From Rhodobacteraceae bacterium M385 (GTDB lineage Bacteria; Pseudomonadota; Alphaproteobacteria; Rhodobacterales; Rhodobacteraceae): DNA of 64,000 bases. The stretch spans positions 1,488,001 to 1,552,000 of the forward strand of contig CP081102.1 in the NCBI GenBank assembly GCA_025141835.1, given 5' to 3'. This document shows positions 44,055 to 50,943 of this stretch, in pieces. Numbering within the stretch: the stretch's first letter is position 1; the number at the start of each line of letters is the position of its first letter. The notes beneath the pieces are model-generated. The model did not search any database, had not been told where the DNA came from, and saw only the letters and a program-made list of their open reading frames with translations. Position numbers and translations under genes: made by a program.

Positions 44055-44945
44055 CTAGGTGATCGAGGCCGCGTGGATCGCGCCTATCGCGTCGTCCAGC
44101 TTGGCGTTGAAGGCGGCTTGGTCCTGTTGTGCCGAAAGTCCCTCGGTCAGGGCGCGGCTGAAGCTGGCGATCATGCCGTGGTTGGCGGACAATCTGCCAT
44201 TTGCTTCGTCCCGTGTGTAGCCGCCCGAAAGGGCCACGACGCGCATCACTTTGGGGTGGGCAATCAGCGGGGCGTAGAAATCGGCCTCTTCAGGGAGGGT
44301 CAGCTTCAACATGATCTGTTGGTCGCCAGACATCCCGTCCAATTCGGCCAAGATCGCATCACGCAACACGGCTTCAACCTCGGCTTTAGCGGGCGCGGTG
44401 ATTGAGACTTCAGGCTCCAGAATAGGCACCATGCCGTGGTTCAACACCTGCGCACCAACCTTGAATTGCTGCGCCACATTGGCGGCGATGCCTTGAGCGT
44501 TCGGCTCGGCAATAACCGACCGCGCCTTGGTGCCGAAGATGCCCTTTGCGGCAGCGCGTTCCAGCGTCGCGTCCAGATCAGGCATAGGCTTGAGCATCTG
44601 CACGCCGTCGCCTGCGGCCTCCAACCCCTTGTCGATCTTCAGGAAGGGCACCACCTGGCGTTGCGACCACAGGTATTCGGCGGCGGGGGTGCCGTCGATC
44701 TCGCGGTCCATCGTCATCTCGAACAAGATCGCGCCGATAACCTTCTTGCCGGTGAAGGCGGGGGCGGTGGCGATGCGGGCACGCATGGCATGGATCAAGT
44801 CGAACATCTCGGCGTCCGAGCCATAGGCGGTTTCATCGACGCCGTATTGCTTCAACGCTTTGGGCGTCGAGCCGCCAGATTGGTCCAACGCGGCGATAAA
44901 GCCCGCGCCCTTTTGCATTTGTGCGATCTGCTCGACGTTGCCCAT
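44055..44945 (-). CDS. fba: Class I fructose-bisphosphate aldolase
   Basis: Schiff-base aldolase of glycolysis/gluconeogenesis, 296 residues, shorter than the animal class I enzyme, as expected for bacteria. Motifs are AALDQSGGSTPKAL at the N-terminus, VVPFLKIDKGLE, the VPILEPEVSI segment and the Schiff-base Lys region IMLKLTLPEEADFY. It follows pgk on the same strand after about 85 bases. Confidence 0.95.
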   Translation of the reverse strand: MGNVEQIAQMQKGAGFIAALDQSGGSTPKALKQYGVDETAYGSDAEMFDLIHAMRARIATAPAFTGKKVIGAILFEMTMDREIDGTPAAEYLWSQRQVVPFLKIDKGLEAAGDGVQMLKPMPDLDATLERAAAKGIFGTKARSVIAEPNAQGIAANVAQQFKVGAQVLNHGMVPILEPEVSITAPAKAEVEAVLRDAILAELDGMSGDQQIMLKLTLPEEADFYAPLIAHPKVMRVVALSGGYTRDEANGRLSANHGMIASFSRALTEGLSAQQDQAAFNAKLDDAIGAIHAASIT

Positions 44946-45029
44946 GGGATGCTCCTTCGGTTCCGTTAACCGGGGTCTAAGGGGCAGAAACGGGGGCGTC
45001 CATCATGGTTGCGCTACCATTGGCAAAGG

Positions 45030-46217
45030 TTAGGTTTTTGCGGCTTCCAATGCGGCAACACCGGGCAGGGTCTTGCCCTCCATCCATTCCAAAAACGCAC
45101 CGCCGGCGGTGGAGATGTAGGAGAAATCATCCGCCACGCCCGCCTTGTTCAGGGCCGCGACCGTGTCGCCGCCCCCAGCGACCGAGATCAGGTCCTTGGC
45201 GGTGGTGGCGATGGCGGCAAGTTTGGCGGCACGTACGGTGGCGGCGTCAAAGGGTTCCATCTCGAAGGCACCAAGGGGGCCGTTCCAGATCAAGGTTTCG
45301 GTTTCCTGCAACAGTGCGTCGAACGCATCAACCGTTGCCGGGCCCGCATCAAGGATCATCGCGTCATCGGGGCAGGCATCGGCGGGGAGTGTCTCGGAAG
45401 GGGCGTGGGCCTTGAATTCACGGGCCACGACAATGTCGATGGGAAGGTGAATGACGCAGCCTGTCTCGGCGGCCTTGTCCATGATCTCCCGCGCCGTGTC
45501 GGCCAGATCGTGCTCACACAGCGATGTGCCAACGGTCAGGCCCTGCGCCGCAAGGAAGGTGTTAGCCATGCCGCCGCCGATCACCAGATGATCCACCTTT
45601 TCGATCAGGTTGCTGAGCAGATCCAATTTGGACGAGACCTTGGCTCCGCCTACAACCGCCGTGACCGGGTGGGCAGGAGAGCCAAGCGCGCGGTCCAGCG
45701 CATTCAGCTCTTCCGCCATCAAGCGCCCGGCACAAGCGGGCAGCAATCGCGCCACCCCCTCGGTCGAGGCATGGGCCCGATGCGCCGCCGAGAAGGCGTC
45801 ATTGCAATAAACATCGCCCAAAGAGGCCAGAAAGCCCGCCATCTTCGGGTCGTTGGCCTCTTCCATGGCCGCAAACCGTGTGTTTTCGATCAAGGTCACG
45901 GTGCCCTCAGGCAGGGCGTCGAGGCTCTCGCGATCGGGGCGTTCGACAAAGTGCACTGGCTGTCCAAGGGCCTCTTCCAGCGCGGGGACCGTCACCCGAA
46001 GGCTCATCTCGGGCACGTATTCGCCCTTGGGGCGACCGAAGTGCGCCAACATCACCGGGCGCCCGCCTTTGGCGAGGATATCTTTGATCGTCGGCACGAT
46101 GCGCGTGATGCGGGTGGCGTCCGTCACCTTCCCATCCTCCACGGGCACGTTGATGTCCACGCGGGTCAGCACAAGTTTGCCTGACAGGTCCATGTCGTCG
46201 AGGGTGTTAAAGCGCAT
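45030..46217 (-). CDS. pgk: Phosphoglycerate kinase
   Basis: A 395-residue two-domain kinase making 3-phosphoglycerate and ATP. N-domain substrate residues are in LTRVDINVPVEDG and LAHFGRPKGE; the C-domain nucleotide motif is SVAGGGDTVAALNKAG. The start at 46217 follows AGGAGG; an upstream in-frame ATG at 46271 has no such site. It lies between gap and fba on the same strand, with a long stem-loop in the gap-pgk spacer. Confidence 0.97.
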   Translation of the reverse strand: MRFNTLDDMDLSGKLVLTRVDINVPVEDGKVTDATRITRIVPTIKDILAKGGRPVMLAHFGRPKGEYVPEMSLRVTVPALEEALGQPVHFVERPDRESLDALPEGTVTLIENTRFAAMEEANDPKMAGFLASLGDVYCNDAFSAAHRAHASTEGVARLLPACAGRLMAEELNALDRALGSPAHPVTAVVGGAKVSSKLDLLSNLIEKVDHLVIGGGMANTFLAAQGLTVGTSLCEHDLADTAREIMDKAAETGCVIHLPIDIVVAREFKAHAPSETLPADACPDDAMILDAGPATVDAFDALLQETETLIWNGPLGAFEMEPFDAATVRAAKLAAIATTAKDLISVAGGGDTVAALNKAGVADDFSYISTAGGAFLEWMEGKTLPGVAALEAAKT

Positions 46218-46291
46218 GGTATCCTCCTGCGGTGCCAGTCGATTTATGTCTCGCATGAGGCGAGGGCGCACCGAAAGAGTTTAGATGCCTC

Positions 46292-46386
46292 CGGCGGCGA
46301 TATTTTTGAAAAGATGAAGGGGGGCGGCGCGCGTGAGACTCTCGCCCCTCTTCATCTTTTTCCAAATATCGAATCCGACGCCGCCG
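46292..46386. repeat. Long imperfect stem-loop between gap and pgk
   Basis: Arms at 46299-46326 and 46343-46370 pair at 24 of 28 positions (GATATTTTTGAAAAGATGAA with its partner), with a 16-nt loop and an outer CGGCGG/CCGCCG stem. The arms resemble the tail of the dispersed hairpin element at 12675 and 63549. It may stabilise or process the gap-pgk transcript. Confidence 0.75.
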
Positions 46387-46416
46387 CAATCGGTGGCGTC
46401 GGACATTTGTGCGGGG

Positions 46417-47418
46417 TCAGAGAAACTTGCCCATCGCGACGGCGGTGTCGCTCATGCGGTTCGAAAAGCCCCATTCATTGTCGTACCACGTCAGGATGCG
46501 GCACATGGTGCCTTCCATGACTTTGGTCTGATCCGTCGCAAAGATCGAGGAATGGGGGTCGTGGTTGAAATCCATCGACACCAGTTTCTCGTCTGTGACG
46601 CCCAAGATGCCTTTCAGCGGGCCATTGGCGGCTTTGGCGATGGCGGCGTTGATTTCTTCAACTGTCGTTTCGCGCGCGGCCTCAAACGTCAGATCAACAA
46701 CGGAGACATTTGGAGTCGGTACGCGGATTGCCACGCCGTCAAGTTTACCCGCCAGTTCCGGCAAAACGAGGCCCACAGCCTTGGCGGCACCGGTGGAGGT
46801 CGGGATCATCGACAAGGCCGCGGCGCGGGCGCGATAGAGGTCGGAATGCATCGTGTCCAGTGTCGGCTGGTCGCCGGTGTAGGAATGGATCGTTGTCATG
46901 AAGCCTTTGACGATGCCGATTTCCGAATGCAGCACATGGGCGACCGGGGACAGGCAGTTTGTCGTGCAAGAGGCATTCGACACAACGATATCGTCCGCGG
47001 TCAGCTGGTCGTCGTTCACGCCGAATACGATCGTCTTGTCGGCGTTTTTGCCGGGCGCAGATATCAGGACCCGAGACGAGCCGTTCTCAAGATGTGCTTG
47101 GCAAGCCTCTTTCGAGGTGAAGATGCCGGTACATTCCAGAACCACATCCACGTGTGCCCAAGGCAGGTCGGCGGGGTTGCGGATTGCGGTCACCTCCATC
47201 GGGCCGCGGCCCACGTCGATGGTCGTATCTGTCGTGGTGACTGTGGCGGGGAAGCGTCCGTGGACTGAGTCGTAGCGCAGCAGGTGGGCGTTGGTCTCGA
47301 CCGGACCCAGATCGTTGATGGCCACGACTTCAATATCGGTACGACCCGATTCAATGATGGCGCGCAGCACGTTACGTCCGATGCGACCAAATCCGTTGAT
47401 GGCGACTTTGACGGCCAT
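46417..47418 (-). CDS. gap: Glyceraldehyde-3-phosphate dehydrogenase, type I (first copy)
   Basis: A 333-residue NAD-dependent GAPDH. The N-terminal INGFGRIGR is followed by VVAINDLGPVET, whose Asp36 is the NAD-selecting residue. The catalytic Cys is in SNASCTTNCLSP and the catalytic His in MTTIHSYTGDQ. It is followed by pgk and fba, so it is glycolytic by position. A TGTTAGCGATAACA palindrome lies 69 bases upstream of the start. Confidence 0.97.
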   Translation of the reverse strand: MAVKVAINGFGRIGRNVLRAIIESGRTDIEVVAINDLGPVETNAHLLRYDSVHGRFPATVTTTDTTIDVGRGPMEVTAIRNPADLPWAHVDVVLECTGIFTSKEACQAHLENGSSRVLISAPGKNADKTIVFGVNDDQLTADDIVVSNASCTTNCLSPVAHVLHSEIGIVKGFMTTIHSYTGDQPTLDTMHSDLYRARAAALSMIPTSTGAAKAVGLVLPELAGKLDGVAIRVPTPNVSVVDLTFEAARETTVEEINAAIAKAANGPLKGILGVTDEKLVSMDFNHDPHSSIFATDQTKVMEGTMCRILTWYDNEWGFSNRMSDTAVAMGKFL

Positions 47419-47486
47419 GGGAAGACTCCTAATGGTATGTGCCGCGCGGGCGGCGACGGGGGGCTCATCGCGCGATACGAGAGCTT

Positions 47487-47500
47487 TGTTAGCGATAACA
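47487..47500. promoter_or_regulatory. CceR-like operator TGTTAGCGATAACA upstream of gap
   Basis: A near-perfect palindrome in the promoter region of gap. It matches the TGTTANCGNTAACA pattern that I recall for the LacI-family central carbon regulator CceR of Rhodobacter. The site is seen; the regulator is inferred. Confidence 0.6.
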
Positions 47501-47547
47501 TCCGCGTCTTAGCGCGTGCGTTGCCCTTTGGGAAGGGGCGGAGTGTC

Positions 47548-47691
47548 CTACCGCCAGAAGGCCATCCACCAAAGCAGGTCCGCGAACTTGCGGCCCAGAA
47601 AGAGCGACAGGCTCCAGTCAAACATAACGGCATCCACCGCCAGAAAGGCGGCGATAACGATGATGATCCAGATGGCGAGCGTATTGGTCAT
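47548..47691 (-). CDS. 47-residue membrane microprotein upstream of gap
   Basis: Begins MTNTLAIWIIIVIAAFLAVD and ends DLLWWMAFWR. One membrane helix (about 5-22) is followed by an amphipathic, Trp-rich tail. The ATG is at 47691 and the TAG ends at 47548, between the cupin gene and gap on the same strand. GC3-rich codons and a membrane-helix pattern support coding. Short proteins of this kind occur next to gap in Rhodobacterales and are sometimes mislabelled as GAPDH. Function unknown. Confidence 0.65.
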   Translation of the reverse strand: MTNTLAIWIIIVIAAFLAVDAVMFDWSLSLFLGRKFADLLWWMAFWR

Positions 47692-47730
47692 GGGCTTGGA
47701 CCCTGCCACGGGGCGGGCGCGGGCGGAAGG

Positions 47731-48216
47731 CTATTTCTTGGCCCCCGCCTGGGGGTGCGCCAATGCGTCATGGGGGACAAGGTCCCAAGGCAGGCCCTCG
47801 TTTCGGTAAATCCGTTGCGCCTTGCGGGGATAATCGCCCACGTCGTGGGCAAGGCGTTGCCCGATCACGAGGATGCGCAGCGTCTCGGTCCCAGAGTTCA
47901 CGATGGTGTGGGCGAGGCCCATCTTGCGGTAGCCGATGAAGTCGCCCGGGGCGATGGGGTGGTCCTCCTCTCCGATCGTCGCAGTGCCGGTGCCCGACAG
48001 GATATAGACCGCCTCATCCTCAAAATGATGGACGTGGTATTCGGTGGTCTCGTCGCCGGGGGCGACCTCGATCAAATGGATGCCGAGACCGGTGAGGCCG
48101 GTTGCATCGCCCAAGGATTTGTTCACGCGCTTGGCGTCGGGGTTCAGGAAGTGGACCTTGGCTAGCCCTTCCATCGCGGCGATGTCGGCGGCTTTGAGTA
48201 TATAGGTATCGGTCAT
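47731..48216 (-). CDS. Cupin-domain protein
   Basis: A 161-residue single-domain cupin. The metal-binding region EYHVHHFEDEAVYILSGTG gives the His/Glu set of motif 1, and the second half has PGDFIGYRKMGLAHTIVN. The enzyme role, if any, is unknown; such proteins bind sugars or act as dioxygenase-like folds. It sits between the two gap genes on the same strand, with the tandem hairpin repeats upstream. Confidence 0.88.
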   Translation of the reverse strand: MTDTYILKAADIAAMEGLAKVHFLNPDAKRVNKSLGDATGLTGLGIHLIEVAPGDETTEYHVHHFEDEAVYILSGTGTATIGEEDHPIAPGDFIGYRKMGLAHTIVNSGTETLRILVIGQRLAHDVGDYPRKAQRIYRNEGLPWDLVPHDALAHPQAGAKK

Positions 48217-48294
48217 GGGGTGCCCTCCTGCGGTCTGGTTACGGGCCAGAGTGGGGGAGGGCTTGGTTTGGGTAAAGAGAGAATGGAAAAGGTT

Positions 48295-48313
48295 ATGTCA
48301 GTTGAGCTGACAT
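48295..48313. promoter_or_regulatory. Inverted repeat ATGTCAG-TTGAG-CTGACAT
   Basis: Perfect 7-bp arms with a 5-nt spacer, about 80 bases upstream of the cupin gene. It could be an operator or a weak terminator of the second gap transcript. Confidence 0.4.
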
Positions 48314-48336
48314 TTTGGGACGCGGCCCGGGCCCGC

Positions 48337-48450
48337 GCTCAAGTAGCGCGACGCGCGGTAGCGCATAGAAGGAATCCGCGCTCAAGTAGCCCGAAGGGCG
48401 GTAGCGCATAGAAAGAAACTGCTCAAGTAGCCCGAAGGGCGGTAGCGCCA
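48337..48450. repeat. Three tandem ~42-bp hairpin repeats
   Basis: Units begin at 48337, 48380 and 48421 with GCTCAAGTAG. Each holds an inner stem: GCGC-GAC-GCGC in copy 1 and GCCC-GAA-GGGC in copies 2 and 3. This is a compensatory change. Copies also share an outer GCGCT/AGCGC pairing. They lie between the second gap gene and the cupin. Confidence 0.85.
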
Positions 48451-48454
48451 GCAT

Positions 48455-49459
48455 CTAATGCATCAGTCGACCCATGGCGCCGGCTACGTCGGCCATGCGG
48501 GCAGAGAAGCCCCATTCGTTGTCGTACCATGCCAACACGCGCACGGTCCGTCCGCCGACGACCTTGGTTTGGTCCGGGGCAAAGATCGAAGACGGCGTCG
48601 TGTGGTTGAAATCGATGGAGACCTTGGGGGCGGGATCATAGGACAGAACCGCGCCCATGTGGCCATTGGCGGCCTCGGCCATCACTTCGTTAACGTCGTT
48701 AACCGTGACATCGCGAGCGGCCTCAAACGTCAGGTCTACGGCAGAGACATTGGGGGTGGGCACGCGCAGGGCGGTGCCGTCCAGTTTGCCTTCCATCTCG
48801 GGCAGAACCTCGGCCAAGGCTTTCGCGGCCCCGGTGGAAGTGGGGATCATCGCCATGGCGGCGGCGCGGGCGCGGTAAAGGTCATTGTGGCGGCGGTCCA
48901 GCGTCGGTTGATCGCCGGTGTAGGAGTGGATCGTGGTCATGATCCCGCGCTCAATCCCGATGGCTTCATTGAGCACTTTGACCAGCGGCGCGAGGCAGTT
49001 GGTGGTGCACGACCCGTTGGAGATCATCCGCTCATCCGCCAGCATGTCGCGGTGGTTAACGCCGTAAACCACGGTGCGGTCTACGTTTTTCGCGGGTGCC
49101 GAGATCAGCACTTTCTTTGCGCCACGCTTTAGATGCACGCTGGATTTCAGGCCATCGTTGAACTTGCCCGTGCATTCCAGCACCACGTCGCAGCCGTCCC
49201 AATCCAGCTCGGCCGGATCGTAGGTGGAGAACATCTGCATCGGGCCACGCCCCAGATCCATCGTGTCGCCATCGACCCGGACCTCTCCGGGGAAGCGACC
49301 ATGGACACTGTCGAACCGCAGCAGGTGGGCCGAGGTTTCCACCGGGCCCGTTGCGTTGATTTTGACCACCTGCACGTCGTTGCGCGCGCTTTCGGCGATA
49401 TAGGCCAGCGTGGCGCGTCCGATGCGGCCGAAACCGTTGATGCCGAGGGTGATGGTCAT
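48455..49459 (-). CDS. Glyceraldehyde-3-phosphate dehydrogenase, type I (second copy)
   Basis: A 334-residue paralogue of gap. The catalytic Cys (SNGSCTTNCLAPLV) and His (MTTIHSYTGDQ) are intact. At the cofactor-selecting site the sequence is VVKINATGPVET, so Ala36 replaces the Asp36 of the first copy, which suggests NADP use or dual specificity as in gluconeogenic GapB-type enzymes. The start at 49459 follows TAGGAGC. Two CceR-like half-matching sites lie 80-125 bases upstream. A perfect GTTAAC palindrome lies in the gene. Confidence 0.93.
   Translation of the reverse strand: MTITLGINGFGRIGRATLAYIAESARNDVQVVKINATGPVETSAHLLRFDSVHGRFPGEVRVDGDTMDLGRGPMQMFSTYDPAELDWDGCDVVLECTGKFNDGLKSSVHLKRGAKKVLISAPAKNVDRTVVYGVNHRDMLADERMISNGSCTTNCLAPLVKVLNEAIGIERGIMTTIHSYTGDQPTLDRRHNDLYRARAAAMAMIPTSTGAAKALAEVLPEMEGKLDGTALRVPTPNVSAVDLTFEAARDVTVNDVNEVMAEAANGHMGAVLSYDPAPKVSIDFNHTTPSSIFAPDQTKVVGGRTVRVLAWYDNEWGFSARMADVAGAMGRLMH
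48689..48703. repeat. GTTAACGNCGTTAAC palindrome copy, perfect
   Basis: GTTAACGTCGTTAAC inside the second gap gene, read on the minus strand as Val-Asn-Asp-Val-Asn. Confidence 0.85.
49055..49069. repeat. GTTAACGNCGTTAAC palindrome copy, 1 mismatch
   Basis: GTTAACGCCGTAAAC, a second copy in the same gap gene, read as Val-Tyr-Gly-Val-Asn. Confidence 0.7.
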
Positions 49460-49540
49460 GGTGCAGCTCCTATCATCGCTTGGGTTCTGGTTAGGGGGCA
49501 AAACCCCGTCTGTGAACCCGAAAGAGACGCGATTTCCGTA

Positions 49541-49585
49541 TGTTAGCGGAAACGGTGGCGCAAACATCGGGTGGTTGCGCTAACA
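49541..49585. promoter_or_regulatory. Pair of CceR-like sites upstream of the second gap gene
   Basis: TGTTAGCGGAAACG at 49541-49554 and TGGTTGCGCTAACA at 49572-49585 each differ from TGTTAGCGNTAACA at two positions. Their centres are 31 bases apart, near three helical turns, which would suit cooperative binding. Confidence 0.5.
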
Positions 49586-49663
49586 ATTGTCGGGCGTTCT
49601 GCGGTGGACGTGGGGCGCCAGTGACGTATGTTACAAAGCGAGTGCGAATTTTAAGGATATACC

Positions 49664-50632
49664 ATGAGCGGACTACTGGCCCTTCTGGATGACGTGGCAG
49701 CGATTGCGAAGGTGGCTGCGGCCTCGGTGGATGATGTGATCGGGCAGGCCGCCAAGGCCGGCGCAAAGGCGGCGGGCGCGGTGATTGATGATGCCGCCGT
49801 GACGCCCAAGTATGTCCACGGGTTCGAGGCCAAGCGAGAGCTGCCGATCGTGTGGAAAATCGCGCGTGCCTCGATCTTCAACAAACTGGTGATCCTGCTG
49901 CCGGTGGCTTTGTTGCTATCGGCTTTCGCACCGTGGATGATCCCGCCGCTGTTGATGTTGGGCGGCGCTTACTTGTGTTTTGAGGGGGCGGAGAAGATCT
50001 ACCACTGGCTGTCCTCCCGCCACGACGATGTAGACGAGGCTGCCGCCGTGAAAGCATCGGGCGAGGATACGGCGCATCTGGAAGAGCAGAAGGTAAAGGG
50101 CGCGATCAAGACCGACTTCATCCTGTCGGCCGAGATTATGACCATCGCTTTGGCGGCACTAGAGACCGATAACATCTGGTTCCAGGCGGGGGCGTTGGCG
50201 GTTGTGGCCGTGGGGATCACGGTGCTGGTCTACGGTGCTGTAGCGCTGATCGTGAAGGCCGATGATGTGGGGCTGCACATGGCGTCCAACGGGCGTCTTG
50301 GCGCGACCCAGAAGATCGGAGAGCTGATCGTGCGCGGCATGCCCGGTTTCCTGAAGGCGCTGACCTTTGTGGGCACGGCGGCGATGTTGTGGGTCGGCGG
50401 GTCGATCATCGTGCACGCCTTGGCCGAGATGGGCTGGCACGGGCCGGAGCATTGGATTGAGGGCATTGCTCATTCGGTCGGTGGCGAGAACGGCGCGATT
50501 ATCTGGACCGTGACAGCGGCGATTGATGGCGTCCTGGGCGTGATCCTGGGGATGATCCTGATCCCCATTGTGACCTTCGTGATTGGTCCCATCATGCGGG
50601 CGGTCGGTTTGGCCGGCGAGGCGAGCCACTAA
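49664..50632 (+). CDS. DUF808 family membrane protein (YedI-like)
   Basis: A 322-residue protein starting SGLLALLDDVAAIAKVAAAS, typical of DUF808. About six hydrophobic segments follow (near 75-105, 160-180, 185-205, 235-260, 280-310). The cytoplasmic loop AEKIYHWLSSRHDDVDEA is also family-typical. Function unknown; some homologues were proposed to have DNA- or inner-membrane-related roles, without proof. A single gene reading rightward between two leftward operons. Confidence 0.9.
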   Translation: MSGLLALLDDVAAIAKVAAASVDDVIGQAAKAGAKAAGAVIDDAAVTPKYVHGFEAKRELPIVWKIARASIFNKLVILLPVALLLSAFAPWMIPPLLMLGGAYLCFEGAEKIYHWLSSRHDDVDEAAAVKASGEDTAHLEEQKVKGAIKTDFILSAEIMTIALAALETDNIWFQAGALAVVAVGITVLVYGAVALIVKADDVGLHMASNGRLGATQKIGELIVRGMPGFLKALTFVGTAAMLWVGGSIIVHALAEMGWHGPEHWIEGIAHSVGGENGAIIWTVTAAIDGVLGVILGMILIPIVTFVIGPIMRAVGLAGEASH

Positions 50633-50943
50633 GATGATCCGCGTTGGTGTCTCTGTCAGTGTGGCGAAGCGCCAAGAAAGCGCCAAGACTGATACGCCGC
50701 GTGGTTTTCTCGCGCGGCGTTAACCATATCTTCATCATCACCTGTTAACCAATGCCCCGTGGTCAGGACGCAGCATCGCTTCTGACCCGTTTAAGAGGAA
50801 CCCTCGGTGGTCTGGACCCCGCCGGGGGGGACCGCTGTTGCACCGTTGGATGCCGTTGCAAAGCATCTCAGAAAAAGCCCGCCAACGCAGGAGGCGCAGG
50901 CGGGCGATGTGTGTCGCTGGACCGGTAAGCCCTGAGACAGAGC
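50633..50943. other. Intergenic region between DUF808 gene and tkt
   Basis: 311 bases. It holds the tkt terminator (50872-50905), two single GTTAAC hexamers (50719 and 50753 areas), and a possible hairpin GGTCAG...CTGACC near 50761-50787. No convincing gene or RNA family is seen. Confidence 0.5.
50872..50905 (-). terminator. Intrinsic terminator of tkt
   Basis: Read on the minus strand: GCCCGCC, a 15-nt loop, then GGCGGGC followed by TTTTT, 39 bases past the tkt stop. Confidence 0.85.

Noticed and set aside
48337..48450. Tandem repeats as a CRISPR array
   Set aside because: The units are contiguous with no unique spacers and no cas genes are present.
9907..49069. Reading the TTAAC palindromes as CtrA sites
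   Set aside because: The CtrA motif is TTAA-N7-TTAA; here the spacing is always five bases and most copies lie within genes.
50807..50938. GTG-started frame of about 43 codons preceded by AAGAGGAA
   Set aside because: It overlaps the tkt terminator stem and has no recognisable protein pattern; probably chance in GC-rich DNA.
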